DNA of 64,000 nt from Actinomycetota bacterium (lineage in GTDB: Bacteria > Actinomycetota > Acidimicrobiia > IMCC26256 > PALSA-555): the NCBI GenBank assembly GCA_016870355.1, contig VGBR01000001.1:438989-502988 (forward strand). The letters are read 5' to 3'. Below are positions 24,848 through 33,448 of this stretch, piece after piece. Numbering within the stretch: position 1 is the first letter of the stretch; the number at the start of each line of letters is the position of its first letter. The notes beneath the pieces were generated by a model. That model ran no database searches, was not told the DNA's origin, and worked only from the letters and a program-made list of their open reading frames with translations. The position numbers and the translations under genes are program-made.

Positions 24848-25689
24848 CCGCGAGGCGCACCGGTCGCCTCGGCCGCGGACCAACGCTCCGGTTGCCAATG
24901 CGGCCAACGAGGATCGTCTCCCTTGGGGAGATCACCGAGCACGGTGACACGCTGGATGACGCGCCGATCGTCGTAGTCGTTCACCGCGTAGTGCTGGGTG
25001 CTGCGGTTGTCCCAGATCCCGACCGCACCGGGCGTCCACCGATAGCGACATTGGAACTGTGGCTGTTCGGAGAACGAGCAGAGGTACGCCAGCAGCGTGT
25101 CGCTCTCGCTGCGTCGTAGCTGCGGAAAGTGCGATGTGAACTGTCGGTTCACATACAGCGACCGTCGGCCCGTCACGGGATGAACTCGTACCGCGGGGTG
25201 CTCGGCTTGGCGTTCGGGGTGGCCGAAGACGAGAGCGGTGTGCACCGCACTCAGCCCGGCGACCAAGTCGCGGATCGGCTCCGACAGCGCTTCGTAGACG
25301 AGGTGCTGGTTCGAGAAGAGCGTGTCGCCGCCCCGACTCGGGCACGTCACCATGTGAAGGATCGAGCAGAGCGGGGGTGACTCGCTCCATGTGACGTCGG
25401 TGTGCCACACGTCGGCGCGCGCCCCTTGGTCGCCGTCCAGCACCACGATCTCGGGATGCTCGTCGCCGAGCTTCGGGATGAACGGATGGATCTCGATCTC
25501 CCCGAAGCGCCGGGCCAGGGCGATGTGCCCGGCAGGGGAGAGCTGTTGCTCGGGGAGGAACACGACGTGGTGCTCGATGAGCACGCGCTCGAGCGCGGCG
25601 AACTCGTCGTCGTCGAGGTGCTCGAGGTCCAGCCCGCGCACCTCGGCACCCAGCGCGCCCGAGACCGGTGCGACCGAGAGATCAGCCAC
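24844..25689 (-). CDS. TauD/TfdA-family Fe(II)/2-oxoglutarate dioxygenase
   Basis: A 281-residue non-heme iron dioxygenase. The 2-His-1-carboxylate triad is His96-x-Asp98 (VWHTDVTW) and His233 (TQHYAVND), with a C-terminal Arg (DRRVIQRVTV) to hold 2-oxoglutarate. The family hydroxylates taurine, alkyl sulfates, phenoxy acids and related small acids, often releasing sulfite or glyoxylate; which applies here is unclear, as no sulfonate transporter adjoins it. GTG 25689 is the start, 41 bp from the divergent acyl-CoA ligase. Confidence 0.88.
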   Translation of the reverse strand: MADLSVAPVSGALGAEVRGLDLEHLDDDEFAALERVLIEHHVVFLPEQQLSPAGHIALARRFGEIEIHPFIPKLGDEHPEIVVLDGDQGARADVWHTDVTWSESPPLCSILHMVTCPSRGGDTLFSNQHLVYEALSEPIRDLVAGLSAVHTALVFGHPERQAEHPAVRVHPVTGRRSLYVNRQFTSHFPQLRRSESDTLLAYLCSFSEQPQFQCRYRWTPGAVGIWDNRSTQHYAVNDYDDRRVIQRVTVLGDLPKGDDPRWPHWQPERWSAAEATGAPRG

Positions 25690-25713
25690 GGACCGCAGTC
25701 TTGCATCCGCCGA

Positions 25714-25719
25714 TAGCCT
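25714..25719 (+). promoter_or_regulatory. -10 element (TAGCCT) of the acyl-CoA ligase/SDR operon
   Basis: TAGCCT ends 11 nt before ATG 25731. The same hexamer precedes the minus-strand crotonase at 54590. No clear -35 box is seen. Confidence 0.35.
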
Positions 25720-25730
25720 CTGACCTTCGC

Positions 25731-27347
25731 ATGGCCTCCTACAACCTTTCCGAGCTGTTCGAGCTGGTCGCCGACGCGGTGCCCGAGCGTGAGGCCCTCG
25801 TCGCCCACGATCGTCGGGTCACGTTCGCCGAGCTCGAGGCACGTGCCAACCGGCTGGCGCACCATCTGAAGAGCGTCGACCTCGGACACGGGGATCACGT
25901 CGGGCTCCAGCTCCTCAACGGCACTGAGTACGTGGAGGGGATGCTCGCTTGCTACAAGGTGCGCGCGGTGCCGGTGAACGTGAACTACCGGTATGTCGAG
26001 CGCGAGCTCGAGCACCTCTTCGCTGATGCCGATCTCGTGGCGCTCGTGTTCCACCGCCGGTTCGGTCCAGCTGTGAGTGCAGTCGTGTCGAAGCTCCCGA
26101 AGCTCCGGCATCTCATCGTGGTCGAGGACGGAAGCGGCGAGACGGTCCCCGATGGCGCGCTCGACTACGAGACCGTGCTCGCGGATTCGTCGCCCGACCG
26201 CGAGTTCGTCGAGCGCGCTGACGACGACCTGTACCTCTGCTACACGGGCGGCACCACCGGCATGCCGAAGGGCGTGATGTGGACGCACGAGGACATCTTC
26301 TTCGGCGCACTTGGCGGTGGTGATCCGACTCGGATGACACCCATCGAACGACCCGAGGAGATCGTCGAGCGGATCCCCGAGGTGGGCGCGGTGCAGATCG
26401 TGACGCCGCCGTTGATGCACGTAAGCGGCCACTGGTCGACACTCTCGACACTGTTCGCGGGCGGGCGAGCCGTGTACTGCGAGCCCGGCGGCTTCGATCC
26501 CGCCGCGACGCTCGACCTGATCGACCGAGAGAAGGCGAACTTCGTGACGCTCGTCGGCGACGCGATGGTGCGCCCGGTCGTCGACCTCGTGCGAGAGCAG
26601 CCCGGCCGCTGGGACCTCTCGTCGCTCTTGGTCCTCGCGTCAGGCGGCGCGCTGTGCTCGTCGACGACCAAGGAGCTGGCACGCGAAGCCCTGCCCAACG
26701 TGATGATCGTCGACGGGTACGGCTCGACCGAGACGGGTGTGGTCGGCAACGAACGGCGCGAGCCCGGTGGCGACATGCCGTCTTCCGCGCACTTCTCGGT
26801 CGACGACCGCACCGCAGTGCTCGACGACGACCTCAAGCCGGTTGCCGCTGGTTCGGGGGATGTGGGTCGGCTCGCGCGTCGGGGTCGACTCCCGATCGGC
26901 TACTACAACGACCCCGAGAAGACCGCGGCGACCTTCGTCGAGGTCCATGGAGAACGGTGGGCGATGTCGGGCGACTTCGCGCACGTGGAGGCCGACGGCA
27001 CGATCGTCCTGCACGGACGCGGCTCGCTGGCGATCAACACGGGCGGCGAGAAGGTGTTCCCCGAGGAAGTCGAGGCGACGCTCCTCGCGCATCCTGCGGT
27101 GCAGGACACGTTGGTCGTTGGCGTGCCCGACGAACGTTGGGGCGAGCGTGTCGTCGCAGTGGTAGCGCCACGCGACGGGCGCGCGTTGACGCTCGAAGAG
27201 CTCCAGGAGCACTGCCGGGCTGAGCTCGCGGGCTACAAGGTGCCGCGCGAGCTGGTGATGGTCGACCAGGTGCAGCGCGCCCCGAACGGCAAGGCCGACT
27301 ACCGCTGGGCGAAAGAGCAGGCGCTCGCGGCACAGAGTGCGTCGTGA
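25731..27347 (+). CDS. Acyl-CoA synthetase (FadD19-like group)
   Basis: This 538-residue adenylate-forming ligase carries A3 CYTGGTTGMPKGVMWTHEDI (about residue 170), MHVSGHWSTLSTL, A5 IVDGYGSTETG, GYYNDPEKTAATF, A8 GRGSLAINTGGEKVFPEEVE and A10 APNGKADYRW with the catalytic Lys. The MPKGVMW...EDIF form of A3 is common in actinobacterial ligases for branched or steroid side-chain acids. ATG 25731 fits the conserved SYNLSELFELVADAVPE start. It is coupled by a GTGA overlap to the SDR that follows, a pair expected in catabolism of acyl-CoA esters. Confidence 0.88.
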   Translation: MASYNLSELFELVADAVPEREALVAHDRRVTFAELEARANRLAHHLKSVDLGHGDHVGLQLLNGTEYVEGMLACYKVRAVPVNVNYRYVERELEHLFADADLVALVFHRRFGPAVSAVVSKLPKLRHLIVVEDGSGETVPDGALDYETVLADSSPDREFVERADDDLYLCYTGGTTGMPKGVMWTHEDIFFGALGGGDPTRMTPIERPEEIVERIPEVGAVQIVTPPLMHVSGHWSTLSTLFAGGRAVYCEPGGFDPAATLDLIDREKANFVTLVGDAMVRPVVDLVREQPGRWDLSSLLVLASGGALCSSTTKELAREALPNVMIVDGYGSTETGVVGNERREPGGDMPSSAHFSVDDRTAVLDDDLKPVAAGSGDVGRLARRGRLPIGYYNDPEKTAATFVEVHGERWAMSGDFAHVEADGTIVLHGRGSLAINTGGEKVFPEEVEATLLAHPAVQDTLVVGVPDERWGERVVAVVAPRDGRALTLEELQEHCRAELAGYKVPRELVMVDQVQRAPNGKADYRWAKEQALAAQSAS

Positions 27348-28132
27348 CTGAGCGGCTCGGCTCGCCGAGCACGGGTGTGGTCGTGACTGGTGGCGCATCG
27401 GGCATCGGCCGCGCGTGCGCGGTGGCGTTGGCCGAAGTCGGGCGGCCCGTCGCCATCTGGGATCTGGACGGTGACGGTGCCGCCGCTACCGCACAGCAAT
27501 GTGCCGAGCTCGGCGTGAAGAGCCACGCCGCCGCGGTCGACGTGAGCGAGCGTGACCGGATCGAGAACGAAGCCGAACCCACGCTGACTGCATTGGGATC
27601 GGTCGGAGGAATCGTGCACGCGGCCGGGATGGCGCGTCGAGCGTTCCCGGCTGTCATGGATGTGGACACCTGGGACGTCGTCCTCGAGGTCAACCTGCGA
27701 GCGCACGGGCTGATCGTCTCGGTGTTCGTCGAGGAGCTGCAGCGCAACCCGGGCTCCGCCGTCGTCGGCATCGCTTCGATCGAGGGGCTCATCGGCCACG
27801 GGGCGGTTCCGTCGTACACCGCGTCGAAGCACGGGCTGATCGGTCTCACGCGAGCCTTCGCGCACCGGCTCGGTCGCAGTGGTGTCCGCGCGAACGCCGT
27901 GTGCCCGGGGTACATCGCCACGCCGATGCTGCTCCCGACGCTCACCGAACCTGGGTCGCGCGAGCGGCTCGAGCAGACGGTGCCGATGGGTCGACTCGCG
28001 GAGCCCGAGGAGGTCGCGCGGGTGGTGCGGTTCTTGCTCTCGGACGAAGCGAGCTACGTGACCGGCGCCGCGATCGTCGTCGACGGGGGGGTGACGGCCG
28101 CAGGCGGCCAGCAGCTGCCCGAGCTCACCTGA
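27344..28132 (+). CDS. SDR-family NAD(P)-dependent oxidoreductase
   Basis: A 262-residue classical short-chain dehydrogenase. The cofactor loop is TGGASGIGRACAVAL; an acidic IWDLDGDG after the second strand favours NAD(H). The catalytic triad is Ser in GIASIEG and Tyr-x-x-x-Lys in SYTASKHGLIG, and the C-terminal YVTGAAIVVDGGVT is typical. It probably oxidises a hydroxyacyl-CoA or related alcohol made from the ligase product. GTG 27344 overlaps the ligase stop. A 9-bp hairpin follows 29 bases after its stop. Confidence 0.87.
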   Translation: MTERLGSPSTGVVVTGGASGIGRACAVALAEVGRPVAIWDLDGDGAAATAQQCAELGVKSHAAAVDVSERDRIENEAEPTLTALGSVGGIVHAAGMARRAFPAVMDVDTWDVVLEVNLRAHGLIVSVFVEELQRNPGSAVVGIASIEGLIGHGAVPSYTASKHGLIGLTRAFAHRLGRSGVRANAVCPGYIATPMLLPTLTEPGSRERLEQTVPMGRLAEPEEVARVVRFLLSDEASYVTGAAIVVDGGVTAAGGQQLPELT

Positions 28133-28161
28133 ACCCTCGTCGCGCGATCGGCTGGTGCGCC

Positions 28162-28186
28162 CGAGAGGCGCCTTGCCCGCCTCTCG
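28162..28186 (+). terminator. Hairpin after the ligase/SDR operon
   Basis: CGAGAGGCG and CGCCTCTCG form a perfect 9-bp stem with a 7-nt loop, 29 nt downstream of the SDR stop. No T-run is present. About 150 bases without a gene follow before the cydA promoter. Confidence 0.55.
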
Positions 28187-28340
28187 ACAACTGAGACTAG
28201 GGACGGGTCGCGTGGAGGGGGCCGACGGGGGAGGCCTGCTTCCCCATGAGGAACCCGCGGTAGTTGATCCTGCGCTGAGCGTTCGTGCAACCCCGCTCCG
28301 TCACCCTTTCCCTGGGAGAGGTCCGCGTCGAAGCGACTCG

Positions 28341-28346
28341 TAGGCT
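28341..28346 (+). promoter_or_regulatory. -10 element (TAGGCT) of cydAB
   Basis: TAGGCT ends 8 nt before ATG 28355, the spacing of a leaderless start; AGGGG touches the ATG and is too close to act as a ribosome site. TAGGCT also precedes the aminotransferase at 22855. Confidence 0.35.
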
Positions 28347-28354
28347 CGCAGGGG

Positions 28355-29719
28355 ATGGATGCGCTGGTCGCGGTGCTGGGCGCGGAGCCGTCGCAGCTCC
28401 TGCCGGCCCGCACGCAGATGGCGTTCACGCTCGGCTTCCACATCATCCTCGTACCGATGGGCGTGGCCTTCACGTTCATCACACTGCTCGCGCACTACCG
28501 CGGCCTGAAGCACGACGACGAAGACGCGCTGCGGCTCGCGCAGCGGTGGTCGAAGGTCGCGGCGGTGCTGTTCGCGGTCGGCGCGGTGACCGGCACCGTG
28601 CTCACGTTCGAGATGGGCCTGCTGTGGCCGCGCCTCATGGGCAAGTTCGGGGACGCGTACGGGATCCCGTTCGCGATTGAGGGTCTGTTCTTCTTCCTCG
28701 AGGCGATCTTCATCGCCATCTACATCTACGGATGGAAGCGCCTGCCGCGGTGGCCGCACTTCTTCACCGGCATCCCTGTGGTGCTCGCCGGGATCGGGGG
28801 CACGCTCTCGGTCGTCGCAGCCAACGCATGGATGAACACGCCCGACGGATTCACGCTCCGCAACGGCAAGGTGACAGATGTCGACGTGGGTGCGGTCATC
28901 TTCACCGACGCGTTCTGGCACGAGAGCCTTCACATGCTGCTCGCCGCGTACCTCGTCGCCGGCTTCATGGTCGCGTCCGTGTACGCCTACGCAATGCTGC
29001 GCGGGCGGCGCGATCGGCACCACCGGCTCGGGTTCCTGTTCGCGTTCAGCGTCGCCGCGGTGGTGATGCCGCTGCAGATCGTGGTTGGCGACCTGGCCGC
29101 ACGCGAGGTGTTCAAGCAGCAACCGATCAAGTTCGCCGCACAGGAGCTCGTCTACGAGACCCAACGCAACGCACCCGAGGTGATCGGCGGAATCCTCGTC
29201 GACGGCGAGGTGAAGTACGGGATCAAGATCCCGGGCCTGGCGTCGTTCCTCGCCGACTACGACACCAACACCAAGATCATCGGCCTCGAATCGGTGCCCG
29301 AGCGCGACCGTCCACCCGCGAACATCGTTCACCTCGCGTTCAACACCATGGTCGGCATCGCGTTCGCGCTGCTTGCGCTGTCAGCATGGTTCGGCATTGC
29401 CTTGTGGCGGAAGCGCGAGCTGCCGAAGTCCCCGTGGTTCTTGCGCGGTGCGGTTGCGGCCGGCGCCCTGTCGGTGGTGGCGATGGAAGCCGGGTGGGTC
29501 GTCACCGAGGTCGGTCGGCAGCCGTGGGTGATCCAGGGGATCCTTCGCACGGAAGACGCGGTCACTCGTGCCGGCGGGATCTGGATCAGCCTTGCCGTGG
29601 TCGTCGTCCTCTACGCGCTCGTCGGCACGGCGACGATCCTCGTACTGCGCGGGATGGCGCGTCGTTGGCGGACCGCGGATGCCGAAGAGACACCGGTGCC
29701 GTACGGGCCCCGCCCATGA
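28355..29719 (+). CDS. cydA: Cytochrome bd oxidase subunit I
   Basis: This 454-residue polytopic subunit carries the hemes of the quinol oxidase that reduces O2 to water at low oxygen. The heme His stands in AFTLGFHIILVPMG; the conserved Glu is in IPFAIEGLFFFLEAIF; a second His pair in FWHESLHMLLAAYL. The quinol site has KQQPIKFAAQE, and the C-terminal part shows GRQPWVIQGILRTEDAVT. The periplasmic Q-loop is short (IKIPGLASFLADYDTNTKI), which places it nearer the short-loop, CioA-like oxidases than the E. coli long-loop enzyme. It is coupled to cydB by an ATGA overlap. No cydCD genes are nearby. Confidence 0.93.
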   Translation: MDALVAVLGAEPSQLLPARTQMAFTLGFHIILVPMGVAFTFITLLAHYRGLKHDDEDALRLAQRWSKVAAVLFAVGAVTGTVLTFEMGLLWPRLMGKFGDAYGIPFAIEGLFFFLEAIFIAIYIYGWKRLPRWPHFFTGIPVVLAGIGGTLSVVAANAWMNTPDGFTLRNGKVTDVDVGAVIFTDAFWHESLHMLLAAYLVAGFMVASVYAYAMLRGRRDRHHRLGFLFAFSVAAVVMPLQIVVGDLAAREVFKQQPIKFAAQELVYETQRNAPEVIGGILVDGEVKYGIKIPGLASFLADYDTNTKIIGLESVPERDRPPANIVHLAFNTMVGIAFALLALSAWFGIALWRKRELPKSPWFLRGAVAAGALSVVAMEAGWVVTEVGRQPWVIQGILRTEDAVTRAGGIWISLAVVVVLYALVGTATILVLRGMARRWRTADAEETPVPYGPRP

Positions 29720-30720
29720 CCGACGTCGTCGCGGTCGTGCTGTGGTTCGGCGTCACCGCGTACGCACTGTTCGGCGGCGCGGACTTCGGTGCCGGCTTCT
29801 GGGACCTGGTCGCCGGTGGCGAGCAGCGCGGGCGACGGCCACGGGCGCTCATCGACGCCGCGATCGCGCCCGTCTGGGAAGCGAACCACGTGTGGTTGAT
29901 CTTCAGCCTCGTCGTGCTGTGGACGGCGTTCACCGATGCGTTCTCGTCGCTCATGTCGACGTTGTTCGTGCCGCTCACCATCGCCGTGTTCGGGATCGTG
30001 CTGCGGGGGAGCGGCTTCGCGTTCCTGCGCGTGTCGACCCGACTCGGAGCCCGGCGCGTCTACGGAGCAGTGTTCGCGTCATCGTCACTGGTGACGCCGT
30101 TCTTCCTGGGCGCAGTCGCGGGTGGGATCGCCTCGGGTCGGGTGCCAGTCGGCAACGCACGTGGCGGCATCGTCGCGAGCTGGGTGAACCCCACGTCGAT
30201 GCTCGGTGGCGCGCTCGCTGTCATCACGTGCGCCTACCTCAGTGCGACGTTCCTCGTTGCGGAAGCACGCCGCCGTGAAGACGACGAGCTCGAGCAGTAC
30301 TTCCGGGTACGTGCCATCGGCGCCGGCATCGCTGCGGGCGTGATCGCGCTCGGCGGCATCGCCATCCTCGACCCCGACTCACCCCGACTGTTCGACCGGC
30401 TCACGAGCACCGCGCTCCCGCTCGTCGCGCTGTCGGCAGTCTGTGGCATCGGTGCCCTCGTCGCGCTGGTCAGGCGCTGGGTCATCGTCGCCACGGCATT
30501 GGCCGCCGGCGCGGTCGCCACCGTCGTCGGTGGCTGGGGAGTGGCGCAGTACCCGTTCCTGCTCGGCACTCATCTGAAGCTCGAGGCCGCTTCCGCCCCG
30601 GACGCCACTCTGACCGCGGTGCTTGCGGTGTTCGGCGTCGCGGTCGTGACGTGCCTGCCCGCGCTCATCCTCTTGTATCTGCTCGACCAGCGCGGTCGCC
30701 TGGACGTGGCCGAGCACTGA
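29716..30720 (+). CDS. cydB: Cytochrome bd oxidase subunit II
   Basis: This 334-residue membrane subunit stabilises the oxidase. The N-terminus ALFGGADFGAGFWDL and PVWEANHVWLIFSLVVLW are the family signatures, and about eight hydrophobic helices follow. ATG 29716 overlaps the cydA stop. The last helix (LPALILLYLLDQRG) is followed by a short cytoplasmic tail. A strong hairpin lies just after the stop, between this gene and the amidohydrolase. Confidence 0.92.
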   Translation: MTDVVAVVLWFGVTAYALFGGADFGAGFWDLVAGGEQRGRRPRALIDAAIAPVWEANHVWLIFSLVVLWTAFTDAFSSLMSTLFVPLTIAVFGIVLRGSGFAFLRVSTRLGARRVYGAVFASSSLVTPFFLGAVAGGIASGRVPVGNARGGIVASWVNPTSMLGGALAVITCAYLSATFLVAEARRREDDELEQYFRVRAIGAGIAAGVIALGGIAILDPDSPRLFDRLTSTALPLVALSAVCGIGALVALVRRWVIVATALAAGAVATVVGGWGVAQYPFLLGTHLKLEAASAPDATLTAVLAVFGVAVVTCLPALILLYLLDQRGRLDVAEH

Positions 30721-30728
30721 CGCTCCCA

Positions 30729-30769
30729 TTCGGGCGCACAGTGACGCGCCGCGTCACTCGTGGCCCGAA
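30729..30769. terminator. Long hairpin between cydB and the amidohydrolase gene
   Basis: The core AGTGACGCG-C-CGCGTCACT (30740-30758) is a perfect 9-bp inverted repeat with a 1-nt centre, flanked by outer arms TTCGGGC and GCCCGAA. It begins 9 nt after the cydB stop. It may end cydAB transcription, or the near-continuous dyad may be an operator for the promoter at 30791. Confidence 0.5.
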
Positions 30770-30790
30770 CAAGAGGGACTGGGAGTGTCG

Positions 30791-30796
30791 TAGATT
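30791..30796 (+). promoter_or_regulatory. -10 element (TAGATT) of the amidohydrolase cassette
   Basis: TAGATT ends 8 nt before ATG 30805; the identical hexamer directs the mod regulator gene at 44956. A leaderless start is likely, although TTGGGG near the ATG could also pair weakly with rRNA. Confidence 0.4.
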
Positions 30797-30804
30797 CTTG
30801 GGGC

Positions 30805-32004
30805 ATGACCACGACGGCGGACCCGAGCTCGGACCTCTTCCTTCCTGAGCCCGAGCCACGCGAGGTCAAGTACACGATCATCTCGGTGGACGACCACCTC
30901 GTCGAGCCACCGCACATGTTCGAGGGCCGGCTGCCGTCGAAGCTCCAGGACCGCGCGCCGAAGATCATCGAGAACGACAAGGGCCACGAAGTCTGGGAGT
31001 TCGAGGGCCAGCAGCACTTCCAGGTCGGCCAGAACGCGGTGGCCGGCCGCCGCCCCGAGACCGTCAAGATCGAGCCGTTCCGCTACGACCAGATGCGCCG
31101 CGGCTGCTGGGACATCGACGCCCGCATCCGCGACATGGACATCAACGGCGTGTGGGCGTCGGTCAACTTCCCGTCGATGATCACCGGCTTCTGCGGCCGC
31201 GTGTTCTCGCACGCCAAGGACCAGGAGCTCGGGCTCGCCGTCACGCGCGCGTGGAACGACTGGATGTACGAGGAGTGGTGGCAGCCGTATCCGGAGCGCT
31301 CGATCCCGATGGGGATCACGTGGCTGTCGGATCCCGAGATCGGCGCCGAGGAGATCCGGCGCAACGCGGCGCGCGGCTTCACCGCGGTCACACTCCCCGA
31401 GCGACCGCACCGCATCTTCCTGCCGTCGGTCTTCGACACGTACTGGGAGCCGATCATCGCCGCGTGCGCGGAGACCGACACGGTCATCTGCTTGCACGTC
31501 GGCTCTTCGGGGATGTGCGACTTCCCCGAGAAGTGCCCGCCCCTCCAGCTCGGCGCGACGTTGTTCGGGCAGCTGTCGCTGACCGCGTGCGCCGAGTGGG
31601 TGTGGTCGGGTTGGGCCGCGAAGTACCCGAACCTCAAGATCGCGATGTCCGAAGGTGGCATCGGTTGGGTCGGCATGCTCATCGACCGGCTCGACAACAT
31701 CGTCGACCGCTCCGGTTACGGCATGGACGGGTTCGACGGCGTTCGTCCCGCCGACCTGCTGCGTCGGAACTTCTGGTTCTGCACGATCGACGACCCGTCG
31801 ACGATCTCCACGCGTCACGCGATCGGCGTCGACCACATCATGTTCGAGACGGACTACCCACATGGCGACGGCACGTGGCCCGACTCGCAGAAGGTCGTCG
31901 AGAAGTTCTGGGGTGACCTGCCCGTCGACGAGCTGCGCAAGATGCTGCACCAGAACGCAGCCGAGCTGTTCCGCCACCCGTTGCCGGAGCACTGTCTGCC
32001 GTGA
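30805..32004 (+). CDS. Metal-dependent amidohydrolase, second paralogue
   Basis: A 399-residue amidohydrolase_2 enzyme. It shares with the 19433 protein the opening IISVDDHLVEPPHMF, the block LQDRAPKIIE, HVGSSGMCDFPE in the middle and FETDYPHGDGTWPDS at the metal-Asp region. The family hydrolyses or decarboxylates cyclic and aromatic acids using Zn or a similar ion. ATG 30805 is used; the open frame upstream runs through the hairpin and promoter. It heads a three-gene coupled cassette (61-residue protein, then PLP lyase) joined by GTGA and TGATG overlaps. Confidence 0.86.
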   Translation: MTTTADPSSDLFLPEPEPREVKYTIISVDDHLVEPPHMFEGRLPSKLQDRAPKIIENDKGHEVWEFEGQQHFQVGQNAVAGRRPETVKIEPFRYDQMRRGCWDIDARIRDMDINGVWASVNFPSMITGFCGRVFSHAKDQELGLAVTRAWNDWMYEEWWQPYPERSIPMGITWLSDPEIGAEEIRRNAARGFTAVTLPERPHRIFLPSVFDTYWEPIIAACAETDTVICLHVGSSGMCDFPEKCPPLQLGATLFGQLSLTACAEWVWSGWAAKYPNLKIAMSEGGIGWVGMLIDRLDNIVDRSGYGMDGFDGVRPADLLRRNFWFCTIDDPSTISTRHAIGVDHIMFETDYPHGDGTWPDSQKVVEKFWGDLPVDELRKMLHQNAAELFRHPLPEHCLP

Positions 32005-32186
32005 CGGGTCCGTTCGCCGATCCTCGGGTCGACATCGACACGTCGAAGCCCGGGCTCGACGAGATCCCGCCGAAGTCACCCGAGGCGATCGCGGCGGGTT
32101 CCGTCGGCCCGTTCGACCCGGGCGGGATGTCGGAGTACCAGCGCGAGGCCGAGATGCGCCTCGCACAGGAGCACGCGAACGCCTGA
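32001..32186 (+). CDS. 61-residue protein coupled to amidohydrolase and PLP lyase
   Basis: A very small protein starting at GTG 32001 (GTGA overlap) and ending in TGATG with the next gene. It begins MTGPFADPRVDIDTSKPG, has a Pro-rich middle (DEIPPKSPEA) and ends in a probable amphipathic helix (MSEYQREAEMRLAQEHANA). No Cys pair, signal peptide or membrane segment is present. Overlaps on both sides make a chance frame unlikely. It could be a subunit or chaperone for one of the flanking enzymes; I recognise no family. Confidence 0.65.
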   Translation: MTGPFADPRVDIDTSKPGLDEIPPKSPEAIAAGSVGPFDPGGMSEYQREAEMRLAQEHANA

Positions 32187-33403
32187 TGGACCAGGTAGGC
32201 GTGCCGGCGAACGAGCTGCTCGCCGAGCTCGATCGCCGTCGTGCGACCGAGCCCGACGTGCACGGTGCTCGCCTGTTCGGACTGGTCTACCCGACCGGTC
32301 GGGACGACGTCGAAGATCTGGTGCTCGAGGTGCAGCGCCGCTACCTGTTCCACAACGCGCTCAACCCGTTCAAGTTCCCCGAGATTGCCGCGCTCGAGCG
32401 CGAAGTCGTCACGATGACGAGCGATCTCCTGAACTTGTCAGGCGACGGAGGCGGCTCGATGACGTCGGGCGGCACCGAGTCGATCCTGATGTCGATGCTG
32501 GTGAACCGGGAGCGCGCGCGTGCCCGTGGCATCGAACGCCCGCAGATCCTCGCGCCGCACTCGGCGCACCCCGCGTACGCCAAGGCCGCGCACTACTTCG
32601 GGATGGAGCACGTGCAGGTGCCGATCGATGCCGACTGGCGCGCCGACGTCGCTGCGGCCGCGAAGCTCATCGGTCCGTCGACGGCGGTCGTCGTCGCGTC
32701 CGCGTTCACGTACCCGCACGGCGTGATGGACCCGGTCGCCGACCTCGCCGCGCTCGCAGCTGAGCACGGAGCGGGTTGTCACGTCGACGCGTGCATCGGT
32801 GGCTTCGTGCTCCCGTTCCTCGAGCGACTCGGGCACGACGTGCCGCCGTGGGACTTCCGGGTCGATGGCGTGACCGAGATCTCCGCGGACGTGCACAAGT
32901 ACGGCTATGTACCCAAGGGTGCGTCGGTCGTGTTGCACCGTGACGCCGACTGGTCGCAGCACCAGGTGTTCCTCTACGACCAATGGCCTGCCGGAATCTA
33001 CGGATCACCTGCCATCGGGGGTGCGCGGCCTGCCGCGCCGATCGCGGTGGCGTGGGCGGTCATGCGCTACCTCGGTGTTGACGGGTACACCGAGATGATG
33101 CGTGGCGTGATGGAGACGGCGAGTCGTGTGCGCGCGGCCGTCGAGTCGATACCCGAGGTCGAGATCGTCAGTGCGCCGATTGGGCCGGTGCTCTGCATGC
33201 ATTCGGAGAGCATCGACCTGTACGCGGTGGCGGACGTGATGGACGCGAAGGGTTGGAACTTGAACCGCAACGTCGAGCCGCGCGGTGTGCACCTCATGCT
33301 GTCACCCGCGCACGCGAACGTCGTCGACGAGCTGATTGCGGATCTCATCGACGCTGTCGCACACCACGGGACCGCGAAAGACGGCCAAGCTCGCTATTCC
33401 TGA
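32186..33403 (+). CDS. PLP-dependent lyase/decarboxylase (group II, S1P-lyase-like)
   Basis: A 405-residue fold-type I PLP enzyme. GSMTSGGTESILMSMLVNRERA is the substrate and phosphate loop; HVDACIGGFVLPFLE carries the cofactor Asp; ISADVHKYGYVPKGASVVL holds the Schiff-base Lys. The DxHKYGYxPKG form is shared with sphingosine-1-phosphate lyase and group II amino-acid decarboxylases. It could be an aldehyde-lyase on a phosphorylated amino alcohol or a decarboxylase. ATG 32186 overlaps the small gene stop by one base, so it is translated with the cassette. Confidence 0.86.
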   Translation: MDQVGVPANELLAELDRRRATEPDVHGARLFGLVYPTGRDDVEDLVLEVQRRYLFHNALNPFKFPEIAALEREVVTMTSDLLNLSGDGGGSMTSGGTESILMSMLVNRERARARGIERPQILAPHSAHPAYAKAAHYFGMEHVQVPIDADWRADVAAAAKLIGPSTAVVVASAFTYPHGVMDPVADLAALAAEHGAGCHVDACIGGFVLPFLERLGHDVPPWDFRVDGVTEISADVHKYGYVPKGASVVLHRDADWSQHQVFLYDQWPAGIYGSPAIGGARPAAPIAVAWAVMRYLGVDGYTEMMRGVMETASRVRAAVESIPEVEIVSAPIGPVLCMHSESIDLYAVADVMDAKGWNLNRNVEPRGVHLMLSPAHANVVDELIADLIDAVAHHGTAKDGQARYS

Positions 33404-33448
33404 GCTGCCATTCCCGAACCCGGGATTTCGCGTCGATAAGGTGCCGTG

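Noticed and set aside
28732-29715. Upstream extension of the cydB frame to 28732
   Set aside because: It runs through cydA in another frame; ATG 29716 gives the normal CydB start and an ATGA overlap.
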